32,009 nt of DNA from Kiritimatiellia bacterium (GTDB taxonomy: Bacteria; Verrucomicrobiota; Kiritimatiellia; UBA8416; JABMPJ01): the NCBI GenBank assembly GCA_016783675.1, contig JADHWE010000033.1, forward strand, positions 1 through 32,009, in the 5' to 3' direction. Both the position numbers and the translations under genes were made by a program. Each line of letters opens with the position of its first letter. Positions within the stretch are counted from its first letter, which is position 1. Below are positions 1-8,399 of the stretch, one piece after another. Below the pieces are notes generated by a model. The model had not been told where the DNA came from. It saw only the letters and a list, made by a program, of their open reading frames with translations, and did no database searches.

Positions 1-651
1 ACCACCATCGTCGAGGGCGCGGGCAAGACGTCTGACATCCAGGGCCGAGTCGTTCAGCTCAAGAAACAGATTGATGAAACCACCTCGGACTACGACCGAG
101 AGAAGCTGCAGGAGCGCCTGGCGAAGCTGGCGGGCGGAGTGGCTGTCATTAACGTGGGAGCGGCAACCGAGGTCGAGATGAAAGAGAAGAAAGATCGGGT
201 TGATGATGCTATGCATGCGACGCGCGCTGCGGTTGAGGAAGGCGTTGTTGTGGGCGGCGGTGTGGCTCTGCTGCGCGCCCAGGCCGTGCTGGACAAGGTC
301 GATGCCGTCGGTGATGAGGCAATCGGCATGCAGATTGTGTGCAAGTCACTTGAGGCCCCGCTCAGGCAACTTGTTGACAACGCCGGGATGGAGGGATCCC
401 TGGTGGTTGAAGAAGTCAAGGCGCACAAGGGCGGCTACGGCTACAACGTACTGACACGTGAGTACGGGGACCTGGTACAGGACGGCGTTCTCGATCCGGC
501 CAAGGTCGTGCGTTACGAGTTGCAGAATGCCGCCAGCATCGCAGCCTTGCTGCTGACCACCGAATGCATGGTTACCGAGATCCCCGAGAAGGAGAACAAG
601 CCTGTTCCAGGCGGTGGTGGGTATGGGGGCGGCATGGACGAGGACTACTAG
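1..651 (+). CDS. groEL: Chaperonin GroEL, C-terminal part (5' end outside window)
   Basis: The frame is open from base 1 to a TAG at 649-651 and gives the last 216 residues of a 60-kDa chaperonin, the ATP-driven folding ring of the cytoplasm. Recognisable GroEL landmarks in order are TTIVEGAG, the [20 protein letters not shown] segment, [19 protein letters not shown], the glycine-rich [15 protein letters not shown] and [24 protein letters not shown]. The tail is glycine-rich but ends in GGGMDEDY rather than the usual long GGM repeat. About 330 N-terminal residues lie upstream, so the promoter and any groES partner cannot be seen. It lies beside ClpB, Hsp20 and DnaJ-type genes, which fits a stress island. 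Identification is secure. Confidence 0.98.
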   Translation, partial: TTIVEGAGKTSDIQGRVVQLKKQIDETTSDYDREKLQERLAKLAGGVAVINVGAATEVEMKEKKDRVDDAMHATRAAVEEGVVVGGGVALLRAQAVLDKVDAVGDEAIGMQIVCKSLEAPLRQLVDNAGMEGSLVVEEVKAHKGGYGYNVLTREYGDLVQDGVLDPAKVVRYELQNAASIAALLLTTECMVTEIPEKENKPVPGGGGYGGGMDEDY

Positions 652-684
652 CGCCGGAAGCACGGTTGAGAGGAGCACTGCACG

Positions 685-966
685 ATGAAGTCATGCAAAC
701 TGAACACCCGGCGCCTTACTCCGGCCATTTCCATGCCCTGCCCGGAAGAAGGAGGTGAACCTGAAGACAAGCCCCCGCCGCCTGTCACGTCACCGGATGT
801 TGTTGGCGCAGCAGTCGGTTCCAGGGCAAGCGTTCTTGGCACGGCAGGGGACACCTCGGGCGTTCCCTGCCGCAACGGGCTACCCCAGGACCCTTGGAAC
901 GACTGGCAATGGCAGGTGCGCAATCGAGTTCGATCGGTCGCCGCCCTCAAGCGACGGTTTTCTGGG
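685..966 (+). pseudogene. N-terminal remnant of a lysine 2,3-aminomutase (KamA-like) gene
   Basis: The frame starting at ATG 685 has a good Shine-Dalgarno (GAGGAG, about 12 nt upstream). Near 887-931 it encodes DPWNDWQWQVRNRVRSV. The pattern W-N-D-W-x-W-Q-[VL]-[RK]-N-R is the conserved N-terminal signature of KamA-family radical SAM aminomutases. Nothing of the radical SAM core (CxxxCxxC) or the PLP domain follows. After about base 965 the coding signal moves to the frame of the next gene, although this frame stays open to 1107. The roughly 65 residues before the signature are proline-rich and unrecognised. I read it as the stump of a kamA gene cut by deletion, with the deletion end lying at the start of the adjoining membrane-protein gene. 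Confidence 0.6.
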
Positions 967-1499
967 CTGCGCCTCGTATCCAGGATCTCTACGAGGATTT
1001 CGACAAGACCGCGCCCTTTCTCAAGAAGGACCTGGACAAGGATCTTATGGAGTACCTTGCTGGCTGCGCCAGGGAGATCGGCGGGACACCTTTCATCATC
1101 CGCATAACCCTGGGCGCCCTGCCGGACGATGCAACCGTAGCGCGAGTCAGAAGCAGCACCCACAACTACTTCCTGTACCTGCGGGATCTGGAGCGTCGGA
1201 AAGTGAGAAAGATGGCTCGTACGTCCCTGGTTCTGCTGCTGATCGGAATCCGTGTTCTCGCGGTGGCGGTTTCGGTGAACCAGCGAATTGGCGAAACCAG
1301 CGGCGTGATGGCCCATGTTTTCGCCGAGGGGCTTACCGTGGCTGCCTGGGTTTCGCTCTGGGAGGCCCTGGCGACGTTCCTGATCCAGTGGGCACCCGTT
1401 CGCAACGAAATCAGACTCTTCCAGCGCTTGGCAGAGGCGGACGTCATGTGTCGAGCGGATGCTACCGACTCGTCACTCGCCCCTGCCGCAGGGGCGTGA
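894..1499 (+). CDS. Conserved two-TM membrane protein of unknown function
   Basis: The 201-residue product starts at TTG 894 with a weak AGGA upstream; ATG 909 is an alternative. The N-terminal soluble part has IQDLYEDFDKTAPFLKKDLD followed by an EYLAGCAREI helix. This matches, from memory, a widespread uncharacterised family whose members read like QLFNSLDPSPF-x-E-RDLD. Next come two hydrophobic segments (about residues 107-125 and 140-160) and a C-terminal stretch, WEALATFLIQWAPVRNEIRLF, typical of the same family (W-x-P-[IV]-R-x-E-x-x-L). The first 20 or so residues overlap the KamA remnant in another frame, so the original N-terminus may be lost or replaced. The function is unknown; the protein is probably in the inner membrane. 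Confidence 0.65.
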   Translation: MERLAMAGAQSSSIGRRPQATVFWAAPRIQDLYEDFDKTAPFLKKDLDKDLMEYLAGCAREIGGTPFIIRITLGALPDDATVARVRSSTHNYFLYLRDLERRKVRKMARTSLVLLLIGIRVLAVAVSVNQRIGETSGVMAHVFAEGLTVAAWVSLWEALATFLIQWAPVRNEIRLFQRLAEADVMCRADATDSSLAPAAGA

Positions 1500-1529
1500 A
1501 GACAGACCACGTGCTATCTTTATGGTAGC

Positions 1530-2453
1530 TCAACCCCTCCGAAGATGGGTCAATGCGACCTGAGGGTCCATCTCCAGAACGATCCGCCCGCCTGAGAAGA
1601 CTCGCACGAAGCTGTCCGTGGAGGATATCGCAACGGCACAGGCCCGTGTTCGTGTCGTGACTGCCGCCGCCGCCACATGCCGGGCGCCAAGCCCTCTTGG
1701 TACTTCCACATCGACTCCCGAGGCAGCAAGGAAAGTGCCCGCGGACAACACCAACCCATCGTCACGAATGACAAACGCACCGTCCAACTTCGCCAATTCA
1801 ACGAGCATCTCGTGCGTTTCGGTTGCCAGAAGCATGCGTTCGGTCTCGCCGTGTCCCTGCAGCGGATTCAGCACCAATTGCCTTGAGCCCTCAAGGACCG
1901 CGTCCGAATCACCGATTGCGAGTAGCGCCCCCATATGCTGACCGCCACGCGCGACCGTGCCGATTCGGCATGCGAGATACAGAGCGGCCTCGAGAACGTT
2001 CGGGCGAATGCCGTTGGTTAGCCTGACAAGCTCGCCGAGGGCAATCTCTTCGGCGTCTGGGTCGACGCTGGTCACCAGGATGAGATCTCCGCCCTCGCAC
2101 AGGCTCTGCCCAAGCGCAACGACCACGAGTGCGCCGGCAGTCAACCGACCCGCACTCAGGGCAACTGACACCACGTGACGAGCCTGCCGGTACTTATCCG
2201 CAACGCGCGCTGATAGGCGCAACACGTCGATGCCGTCCCGCGTGAATGCGTCGTATGTCTCGGCGCTGGGCGTCGCAGCCAGGACTCGCCGGCCCTCGCT
2301 CAGCTCCTTCACAAGCCGGTAGAACGATCCCGTTTCGGTGCCGCAAACCACGGCATCGGGACTGATGGCCTGTGCCACCTGAACAGTCAGACGTGCGAGC
2401 TCTGCATTCGTGCGCGAGACTCCATCGTGTCGTTCCATGGCATGCTCACTCAA
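1530..2453 (-). CDS. Diadenylate cyclase (DisA_N/DAC domain) with pyruvate-kinase-C-like N-terminal domain
   Basis: The 307-residue protein is predicted to make c-di-AMP from two ATP. Residues about 30-140 (PDAVVCGTETGSFYRL, RRVLAATPSAETYDAF, VTSVDPDAEE) resemble the pyruvate-kinase C-terminal-like fold found in DacZ-type cyclases. The C-terminal third is a DAC domain with DGAFVIRDDG at residues 224-233, a glycine in LSAGTFL, and GARHVAAAAVT around residues 256-266. The canonical RHR motif reads RHV here, as I recall for the PK-C-linked subgroup; catalysis is therefore likely but not certain. The frame begins at TTG 2453, where the TGA of the upstream hsp20 overlaps it; ATG 2438 is an alternative start. 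It is the last gene of the clpB-hsp20-hsp20 operon, which suggests heat- or stress-linked c-di-AMP synthesis. Confidence 0.82.
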   Translation of the reverse strand: MSEHAMERHDGVSRTNAELARLTVQVAQAISPDAVVCGTETGSFYRLVKELSEGRRVLAATPSAETYDAFTRDGIDVLRLSARVADKYRQARHVVSVALSAGRLTAGALVVVALGQSLCEGGDLILVTSVDPDAEEIALGELVRLTNGIRPNVLEAALYLACRIGTVARGGQHMGALLAIGDSDAVLEGSRQLVLNPLQGHGETERMLLATETHEMLVELAKLDGAFVIRDDGLVLSAGTFLAASGVDVEVPRGLGARHVAAAAVTTRTRACAVAISSTDSFVRVFSGGRIVLEMDPQVALTHLRRG

Positions 2454-2851
2454 CCCGCCTGCACGGCAATCCTGCGGGGGGCTGTTTCGCCGGTCTTTGG
2501 GAGACGCACCGTCAGGACGCCCTGCTTGATCGTGGCTGTGATCCCGTCCTCCTCAATCTCCGCCACCACGTTGAACGTTCGGCGGTAGTTTGCGGGGGTG
2601 TACTCGACAGTCGCCAAGCGATAGCCGGTCTGAGCGTGTCCGACCGCGTGCCCGGTAATGGACAAGACGTCGTTTTCCAGGTTCACAACCACACTTCGCT
2701 CATCGACATCAGGCATGTCGGCCACGACCATGATGGCATCTTCCGTCTCGTAGATGTCGGTCGGCGGCGCGAAGACCGGCCTGTCATGGCTTGGCTCGAC
2801 AGGCTCAGCAGAGCCCGTAGGCTGTCCCGTTGGTTCAAATGACTTCGTCAT
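2450..2851 (-). CDS. Small heat-shock protein, Hsp20/alpha-crystallin family (second copy)
   Basis: The 133-residue protein is an ATP-independent holdase that binds unfolding clients. An N-terminal proline-rich arm (residues 1-27) precedes an alpha-crystallin domain that starts at DIYETEDAIMVVADMPDVD and ends with the hallmark IKQGVLTVRLPK (pattern G-V-L-x-V-x-L-P). A short C-terminal tail follows, APRRIAVQAG, where the usual I-x-I anchor reads I-A-V. The start ATG 2851 is supported by GGAGG 8-10 nt upstream. The stop overlaps the start of the diadenylate cyclase, so the two are translationally coupled. It differs clearly from the neighbouring Hsp20, so this is an old duplication or a pairing of two types, not a recent copy. 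Confidence 0.93.
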   Translation of the reverse strand: MTKSFEPTGQPTGSAEPVEPSHDRPVFAPPTDIYETEDAIMVVADMPDVDERSVVVNLENDVLSITGHAVGHAQTGYRLATVEYTPANYRRTFNVVAEIEEDGITATIKQGVLTVRLPKTGETAPRRIAVQAG

Positions 2852-2866
2852 TGTAGTTTTCCTCCT

Positions 2867-3277
2867 TCAACTCGTTTGGATGGCGATCTGCTTAGCGCGA
2901 GTGGATTCCTCGCGGGGCAGTGTCACGACCAGCACGCCACGGTTGTACGCGGCCCGGACCTTGTCGGGCTGGACCTCGTAGGGCAGCCGGACCGCGCGCG
3001 CAAAGCGACCCGATGACCGCTCCCGGCGGTGCCAGGCAGCCGCTTGAGCGTCGTCTGTGGGGTCGCGATGGCCCTCTATTCTGAGCGTGTCTGCCTGGAC
3101 GCTGAGCCCCAGGTCATCCGGGTCCACGCCCGGCAGCAGTGCCGTCACGACTGCCTCATCATCGCCGAGCCACACGTTCACCGGCGGATGATTCTGCGCG
3201 GCGGGCGTGGGCTCTCTTCGAGGCGCCGTCTGTTGGAACAGCCGGCTCAATTCCGGCCAGTCTTGCCAGTGTTGCAT
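2867..3277 (-). CDS. Small heat-shock protein, Hsp20/alpha-crystallin family (first copy)
   Basis: The 136-residue holdase chaperone begins MQHWQDWPELSRLFQQ, a short amphipathic N-terminal arm. The alpha-crystallin domain starts at PPVNVWLGDDEAVVTALLPG, contains GHR and FARAVRLP, and closes with YNRGVLVVTLPREE. The C-terminal AKQIAIQTS carries the I-x-I anchor used for oligomer assembly. It lies 26 bp after the stop of clpB and 15 bp before the second hsp20, with a GGGAG-type ribosome site about 8 nt before ATG 3277. It probably hands clients to ClpB and the DnaK system, the usual role for an Hsp20 cotranscribed with clpB. Confidence 0.93.
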   Translation of the reverse strand: MQHWQDWPELSRLFQQTAPRREPTPAAQNHPPVNVWLGDDEAVVTALLPGVDPDDLGLSVQADTLRIEGHRDPTDDAQAAAWHRRERSSGRFARAVRLPYEVQPDKVRAAYNRGVLVVTLPREESTRAKQIAIQTS

Positions 3278-3303
3278 CTTGTTTGCTCCCTGTTCTCGTT
3301 GTT

Positions 3304-5904
3304 CTACCTGAACGTCAACTCGTCACCTTCAGCGTCCACGGTTACGGTGTCGTCATCGCCGAACCGGCCCCCAATGATGTTGCGGGCGATCGGCGTCTCC
3401 ACGTGCCGCTGGATGAACCGCTTCAGCGGTCTGGCCCCGTAGACCGGGTCGAACCCGGCCTGTGCGATCACAGCTTCGGCCGGCTTGGTTACCTCCAGCT
3501 TCAGAGCCTGTTCTGCAAGTCGTTTGCCCAGATCCACCAACTGCAGTTCCACTATTCTCGTGATTTCTCCCATCGTCAGCGGCTTGAACAGCACGACTTC
3601 GTCCACACGGTTCAGGAACTCCGGCCGGAACGATCCTCGCAGTTCGTCCATGATGCGTCTCCGGATGTCCTCCCGAATATGCCCTTCGGTATCGATGCCC
3701 TCCAGCAGGTGCGGAGAGCCGATGTTGCTGGTCATAATCACGATTGTGTTCTTGAAATCCACGGTTCTCCCGTGCGAATCGGTCAATCGCCCGTCCTCAA
3801 GAATCTGGAGCAGGACGTTGAACACGTCGGGGTGAGCTTTCTCGATTTCGTCAAGGAGCACCACGCTGTATGGCTTGCGCCTCACAGCCTCGGTAAGCTG
3901 ACCGCCTTCTTCATAGCCGATGTAGCCCGGAGGAGCTCCAATCAGCCGTGATACGGCGTACTTCTCCATGTACTCGCTCATGTCGATGCGGACAGTGTTC
4001 TCCTCGGTGTCGAAGAGCGCGGCCGCCAATGTTCGGGCCAACTCCGTCTTCCCAACACCGGTGGGGCCAAGAAAGATGAATGAACCGATCGGTCGTTTTG
4101 GGTCCTTGATGCCCGCTCGGGCACGCAGTACAGCGTCGGCGACAGAGTTCACGGCCTCGTCCTGCCCGATCACTCTCTGATGCATCACTTCATCGAGCTT
4201 CAGGAGCTTCTCGCGCTCCCCCTCAAGCAACCGGGTAAGCGGAATGCCCGACCATCGTGAGACCACGGCCGCAATTTCCTCCTCCGTCACCTCTTCCCTG
4301 AGTAGCGTCGTTTTGCCTTCTTCCGGCGCCATCGCTTTCTCGGCGTCCGCAAGCTTGCGCTCAAGTTCGGGGATCTTACCATGGCGCAGTTCGGCAAGGC
4401 GGTTCAGGTCATACGACCGCTCTGACTCTCCACATTCGTGCCGAAGCTCCTCCAGCGCTTCCCGAACGGTCCGCACTTCCTGAATGGCTTGCTTCTCGGC
4501 TTCCCACTGCGCCTTCATGGCATCCGCGTCGGCCCGCAGGTCCGCGAGGTCCTTCCGAAGACTCCCCAGCCGCTCTTTGCTCGCCTTGTCTTTCTCCTTC
4601 TTAAGCGCGGTCTCCTCAATCTCCAGGCGCATGACCTTCCGCGTAATCTCGTCCAACTCCGCCGGCATGGAGTCGATTTCCGTGCGGATCGACGCGCAGG
4701 CTTCATCCATCAGGTCAATCGCCTTGTCCGGCAGAAAGCGGTCACTGATGTACCGGTCGGAGAGCACGGCGGCGGACACGAGAGCCGCATCCTGGATCCT
4801 GACTCCATGGTGCACCTCGAATCGCTCGCGGAGACCCCGCAGGATGGAGATCGTGTCTTCGACGTTCGGCGCATCGACAAGGATCGGCTGGAAGCGCCGC
4901 TCAAGGGCGGCGTCCTTTTCCATATGCTGCCGGTACTCGTCCAGCGTCGTGGCGCCGATGCAGTGGAGTTCGCCGCGGGCGAGCATGGGCTTGAGCATGT
5001 TGCCGGCATCTGTCGACCCCTCCGTCCTGCCCGCTCCAACGATGGTGTGGACTTCATCAATGAACAGGATGGTGCTGCCCTCGGACATTTTGATCTCGTT
5101 CAGAACAGCCTTCAGCCGCTCCTCGAATTCCCCCCGGTACTTCGCGCCTGCCAGCAGCGCGGCCATATCCAGGGCAAAGATGCTGCGGTCCTTCAGACCC
5201 TCGGGAACATCACCGCGGACAATGCGCTGGGCCAGACCTTCGACGATCGCTGTCTTCCCGACGCCGGGCTCGCCAATCAGAACGGGGTTGTTCTTGGTCT
5301 TGCGCGAAAGGATCCGGACAACGCTACGGATCTCCGTGTCCCTGCCGATCACGGGGTCCAGCTTGCCGTCTCTGGCGAGGGTCACCAGATCGACGCCGTA
5401 CTTCTCCAAGGCTTCATACGCACCTTCAGGATTGTCGCTGGTGACGCGCTGGTGACCGCGAATGGCCTGCATCTCGGTCAGTAGGCTATCGCGGTCGATG
5501 GAGAACTCCATGCAAACACGGCCGACGGCAGTGTCCCGGTCTTGCTCAACAATGGCCAGCAGAAGGTGTTCGACGGAGACGAAGTCGTCTTTCAGTCGCG
5601 CGGCTTCGTCCCCGGCTTTGACCAGGAGCTGGTTGAGCCGCTGGGTAACGTAGACCTTGCCGGCCTCGGTAGAGCCTCCGCTGACGCGCGGACGCCGTTC
5701 GAGTTCCTCCTCCAGCTTGCCGCGAACAGCCGCTGCGCTCACGCCAAGGCGCTCAAGAAGCCTCGGAACGAGGCCGCCGTCCTGCTCGACAAGGGCGAGG
5801 AACAGATGCTCCACGTCCACTTCCTGGTGACTGTAGCGAAGCGCCTTGACTTGCGCCGCGTGGAGTGCTTCCTGGGCTTTCTGCGTCAGCTTGTTAGGGT
5901 CCAC
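3304..5904 (-). CDS. clpB: ATP-dependent disaggregase ClpB
   Basis: The 866-residue Hsp100 protein threads aggregated proteins through a hexameric pore, working with DnaK. The N domain (residues 1-145) carries two Clp repeats. AAA-1 has Walker A GEPGVGKT at about 210-217 and Walker B FIDEVHT. The coiled-coil middle domain spans roughly 395-525 and is rich in [20 protein letters not shown]-type heptads; its presence separates ClpB from ClpA and ClpC. AAA-2 has [11 protein letters not shown] at about 613-623, [15 protein letters not shown], and the sensor-2 [10 protein letters not shown] near the C-terminus. The start is GTG 5904 behind AGGAGAGGA. It is the first gene of the operon clpB-hsp20-hsp20-diadenylate cyclase. 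The 174 bp upstream show no convincing CIRCE or sigma-32 site by eye. Confidence 0.98.
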   Translation of the reverse strand: MDPNKLTQKAQEALHAAQVKALRYSHQEVDVEHLFLALVEQDGGLVPRLLERLGVSAAAVRGKLEEELERRPRVSGGSTEAGKVYVTQRLNQLLVKAGDEAARLKDDFVSVEHLLLAIVEQDRDTAVGRVCMEFSIDRDSLLTEMQAIRGHQRVTSDNPEGAYEALEKYGVDLVTLARDGKLDPVIGRDTEIRSVVRILSRKTKNNPVLIGEPGVGKTAIVEGLAQRIVRGDVPEGLKDRSIFALDMAALLAGAKYRGEFEERLKAVLNEIKMSEGSTILFIDEVHTIVGAGRTEGSTDAGNMLKPMLARGELHCIGATTLDEYRQHMEKDAALERRFQPILVDAPNVEDTISILRGLRERFEVHHGVRIQDAALVSAAVLSDRYISDRFLPDKAIDLMDEACASIRTEIDSMPAELDEITRKVMRLEIEETALKKEKDKASKERLGSLRKDLADLRADADAMKAQWEAEKQAIQEVRTVREALEELRHECGESERSYDLNRLAELRHGKIPELERKLADAEKAMAPEEGKTTLLREEVTEEEIAAVVSRWSGIPLTRLLEGEREKLLKLDEVMHQRVIGQDEAVNSVADAVLRARAGIKDPKRPIGSFIFLGPTGVGKTELARTLAAALFDTEENTVRIDMSEYMEKYAVSRLIGAPPGYIGYEEGGQLTEAVRRKPYSVVLLDEIEKAHPDVFNVLLQILEDGRLTDSHGRTVDFKNTIVIMTSNIGSPHLLEGIDTEGHIREDIRRRIMDELRGSFRPEFLNRVDEVVLFKPLTMGEITRIVELQLVDLGKRLAEQALKLEVTKPAEAVIAQAGFDPVYGARPLKRFIQRHVETPIARNIIGGRFGDDDTVTVDAEGDELTFR

Positions 5905-6078
5905 CTTGTTTCGTCCTCTCCTCAGGGGGTCTCGGTTACATCTGGATCTACGCCGCAGCGCAGGGCATCGAGGCCAGCCGGCTTGCTCCCGCTCTCAGCG
6001 GCTCGCCCGGATCGAAGAGACTCCTGAAAAACGAGGCCCTTCCTTCAGGATCCTCTTGCTGTTCGCCGAGATGTGCTG

Positions 6079-6504
6079 TCATCTGCGTCCCTCGCACTTC
6101 CGGGTATTCTCTCCGCTCTTGGCGAAAAAGGAACGGACCTTTGCCGCCATCTGCCTCTCCGTCATCTTATCGGCGGTTTCGATAGCCGCGATTCTCGTCG
6201 CAAGTGCCTTTGACTTCCGCAGTTCCTTTACGAATTCACCCTTTGCCTCGCCGGGGCCGAAAATGTACAAACGCGCGGCATCTTTGACTGTCTCGGCCAC
6301 ATCACGGTAGAAGAGGCGCAGGTGCTGCGTGTGCCGGTGTTCAGGTCTGCCTTCGGGAACGACAAGTGTCGGCCCGCCACCGGGGAGCCTGACGCGGCCC
6401 TCCACGTTCGACTCAATCCGCATGACGTCTTCCCGGCCTTCCCGAAGCGTCACGACGAAGGCCTTCTCATGGTCGATCCATATACCGATAGATTTCGACA
6501 TCAT
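6079..6504 (-). CDS. Conserved small protein, eRF1-domain/host-attachment-like family
   Basis: The 141-residue protein begins MMSKSIGIWIDHEKAFVVTL, then has IESNVEGRVRLPGGG, HTQHLRLFYRDVAETVKDA, LYIFGPGEAKGEFVKELRKS and ADKMTERQMAAKVRSFF. The order of an IWIDH strand, an E-RVR-GG turn, a YRDVA helix and an IFGPGEAK-x-E motif matches, from memory, a widespread conserved family structurally akin to the Pelota/eRF1 third domain and often annotated hypothetical. The biochemical role is not established. The double ATG at 6499-6504 has AGGAAAGG upstream. It is transcribed in the same direction as clpB, 174 bp before it. Its stress-island setting hints at ribosome or translation-linked stress, but that is inference. 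Confidence 0.75.
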   Translation of the reverse strand: MMSKSIGIWIDHEKAFVVTLREGREDVMRIESNVEGRVRLPGGGPTLVVPEGRPEHRHTQHLRLFYRDVAETVKDAARLYIFGPGEAKGEFVKELRKSKALATRIAAIETADKMTERQMAAKVRSFFAKSGENTRKCEGRR

Positions 6505-6598
6505 CCGCTGCCTTTCCTAAGCAGGCCGACAGATTGAGTGCCATCCCCGCGCCGTTACGGGCTTTTGGCCACGGCCGTCGGCCCAAATCTGTGCGCTG

Positions 6599-6820
6599 CT
6601 AGAAGTCCGCGTCATCTCCGAGATCTTCCGTCCCCTCGGAGATGTCGATATCCTCCTCGCCCTCCGGCAATTCCATTTCTTCGGTTGCCGGCGTCTTCTT
6701 CTCGCTCTTGGCGTCTGCCGTCGATGTCTTCGCACGGCATCCGCCGGCGACGACACCAACACACAACAGCACAAGGATGGTTGCCTCAGCCACTACTGTT
6801 GTCATTCGCGGGATTCTCAT
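6599..6820 (-). CDS. Small acidic lipoprotein, function unknown
   Basis: The start chosen is ATG 6820, because GGAG lies 8 nt upstream; an in-frame GTG at 6829 would add three residues. The 73-residue product has a basic N-terminus, a hydrophobic stretch ATILVLLCVGVVA and a lipobox-like AGGC, so it should be lipidated at that cysteine and anchored in the envelope. The mature part of about 45 residues is very acidic (EEMELPEGEEDIDISEGTED) and probably disordered. No domain is recognised. It lies 94 bp before the eRF1-like gene on the same strand and diverges from cbpA. Confidence 0.6.
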   Translation of the reverse strand: MRIPRMTTVVAEATILVLLCVGVVAGGCRAKTSTADAKSEKKTPATEEMELPEGEEDIDISEGTEDLGDDADF

Positions 6821-7395
6821 CTTCACCACTCCTTCTTCTGTGGGCGCTTAGCCCGTTCGGTGTTTATGCAGAAAGGCCTGCTTCCCTCGCGTCGACCTCA
6901 CGTGTCCGTGTCGTTGCCGGGGAGCTGATGGAACACCCACCAGAATCACCGGGCGCGACGGAAACTCGCGTCGACCAATGGCCGCCCTTCCATGCATAGA
7001 GCGCGAAGGGGGTCGCAACACGGGCCTCACAGCCAACAGGGAAGCAAGCCATTGTCTTTCTCTCCTCATCCGTGCAGGTGACAATCATTCCGAGATACAC
7101 TATCGCATTCCGCGTGCCAACCGACCAAAGACCAGGAGATGGGTGCGCAACCATGTGCAGATCAGTCGGTTGCAGTTGCGCGGACAGACACCCGAAAGCG
7201 GCGCGACCGGAACGGGTTTTCCGAAGAAGGGCGAATCAGCATGCCGATATGCGGGCATGAGATGGTGGCAGTGGGGACACCCGCCGGTGGCCTGCGAGGA
7301 GCGATGACTCCTCCATGCCCAAGCCCTCTTTCTTGCGATGTGTGCAAGAATAGCATAGCCTTCAAGATAATCCAGATCGATAGGATGGCCTCGGC
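6821..7395. other. 575-bp divergent intergenic region
   Basis: This gap separates the lipoprotein gene (minus) from cbpA (plus) and should hold both promoters. Short frames are present on both strands, including a 96-codon minus frame at 6864-7154, but none has a recognisable domain or a convincing start. Visible structure includes a 6-bp dyad CATGCC/GGCATG at 7240-7259 and the stronger 7-bp dyad at 7330-7350, listed separately. Nothing else is supported. Confidence 0.4.
7330..7350. promoter_or_regulatory. 7-bp perfect inverted repeat upstream of cbpA (operator-like)
   Basis: The two arms TTCTTGC and GCAAGAA flank a 7-nt spacer and end 45 bp before the cbpA start codon. The dyad does not match the CIRCE element (TTAGCACTC-N9-GAGTGCTAA). 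Position and symmetry suit an operator or a 5'-UTR hairpin. No regulator can be named. Confidence 0.35.
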
Positions 7396-8358
7396 ATGGC
7401 AGTCAAGTACCACGACTACTACAAGACGCTCGGCGTGGAGCGTTCGGCGACACAGGACGAGATCAAGAAGGCTTACCGCAAACTGGCCCGCAAGTACCAT
7501 CCTGACGTCAACCAGGACGCCGGCGGGGAAGCGAAGTTCAAGGAGGCCGCCGAAGCCTATGAAGTGCTCGGGGATCCGAAGAAGCGGGAGAAGTACGATC
7601 AACTCGGGGCCAACTGGAAGGGTGGCCAAGAGTTTACGCCACCGCCCGGGTGGGACGGCGTGCATTTCGAGTTCCGAGGCAGCCCCCGCGAGGGTGGCAT
7701 CCCATTTGAGGACCTCGGCGGATTCAGCGACTTCTTTTCCGAGTTGTTCGGTGGCGGCATCCCGCATGGCCGTATGGACTGCCGCGAGTGGCGAATGCGC
7801 GGGCAAGACCACGAGGCGGAGCTGTCGGTTCCTCTGGAAGAGGCCTTCTTCGGAGCGAAGAAGAGCGTTCAGTTGCAGACGGCCGACATTGATGCACAGG
7901 GCCGCGTGCACAGGAACACCAGACGCTACGACGTCAACATCCCGACCGGCACAGAGAACGGCGCTCGGATGCGCCTGACCGGCCAAGGCGGCGAGGGTGC
8001 CGGGGGTGGACCGTCGGGGGATCTGTACCTGCGAATCAACATCGCTCCCCACCCACGGTTCCGCGTGCTCGGACGCAACCTGGAAACTGACATCCCGGTT
8101 ACCCCCTGGGAGGCCACCCTCGGTGCCAAAATCGAACTGCAATCGGTCGACGGAAACTTGTCGCTCACGGTGCCGCCGGGCACGCAGTGCGGTCAGAAGC
8201 TTCGACTTCGGGGACGAGGACTGCCCAAGCGCGGCAATCGACCGGCTGGAGATCTGCTGGTCAACGTTCAGGTTCGCGTTCCACGCGATCTGTCTGACAA
8301 GGAAAGGGAGCTTTTCAATGAGTTGGCACGGCATTCCCGCTTCAATCCACGGCATTGA
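7396..8358 (+). CDS. cbpA: DnaJ-class co-chaperone, CbpA type (no zinc fingers)
   Basis: The 320-residue type II J-protein stimulates DnaK ATPase and delivers clients. The J domain (residues 5-70) has [20 protein letters not shown] and the essential HPD at 35-37. A G/F-like linker ([15 protein letters not shown]) leads straight to the C-terminal peptide-binding domains, starting near residue 135 ([20 protein letters not shown]). The zinc-finger CxxCxGxG repeats of true DnaJ are absent, which makes it CbpA-like. CTD II contains [19 protein letters not shown], and the end is [16 protein letters not shown]. The ATG 7396 has AGGATGG upstream. The next gene is a CbpM-type modulator, the usual partner. 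Confidence 0.95.
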   Translation: MAVKYHDYYKTLGVERSATQDEIKKAYRKLARKYHPDVNQDAGGEAKFKEAAEAYEVLGDPKKREKYDQLGANWKGGQEFTPPPGWDGVHFEFRGSPREGGIPFEDLGGFSDFFSELFGGGIPHGRMDCREWRMRGQDHEAELSVPLEEAFFGAKKSVQLQTADIDAQGRVHRNTRRYDVNIPTGTENGARMRLTGQGGEGAGGGPSGDLYLRINIAPHPRFRVLGRNLETDIPVTPWEATLGAKIELQSVDGNLSLTVPPGTQCGQKLRLRGRGLPKRGNRPAGDLLVNVQVRVPRDLSDKERELFNELARHSRFNPRH

Positions 8359-8399
8359 CGTATTGCCGACACATGACGACTGCCGGAAGTTGGTGTGAC

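Noticed and set aside
4438-5484. Long plus-strand frame of 348 codons antisense to clpB
   Set aside because: It mirrors the codon pattern of clpB on the other strand and has no recognisable domain; clpB is unmistakable.
5905-6078. CIRCE or sigma-32 promoter in front of clpB
   Set aside because: I looked for TTAGCACTC-N9-GAGTGCTAA and CTTGAA/CCCCAT-like boxes on the minus strand and found no convincing match.
6864-7154. 96-codon minus-strand frame in the lipoprotein-cbpA gap
   Set aside because: It contains a GDSGG string but no protease context, no clear start site and no family; it is probably chance.
7162-8355. 397-codon minus-strand frame antisense to cbpA
   Set aside because: It is a shadow of a GC-rich real gene, with no motif and no ribosome site.
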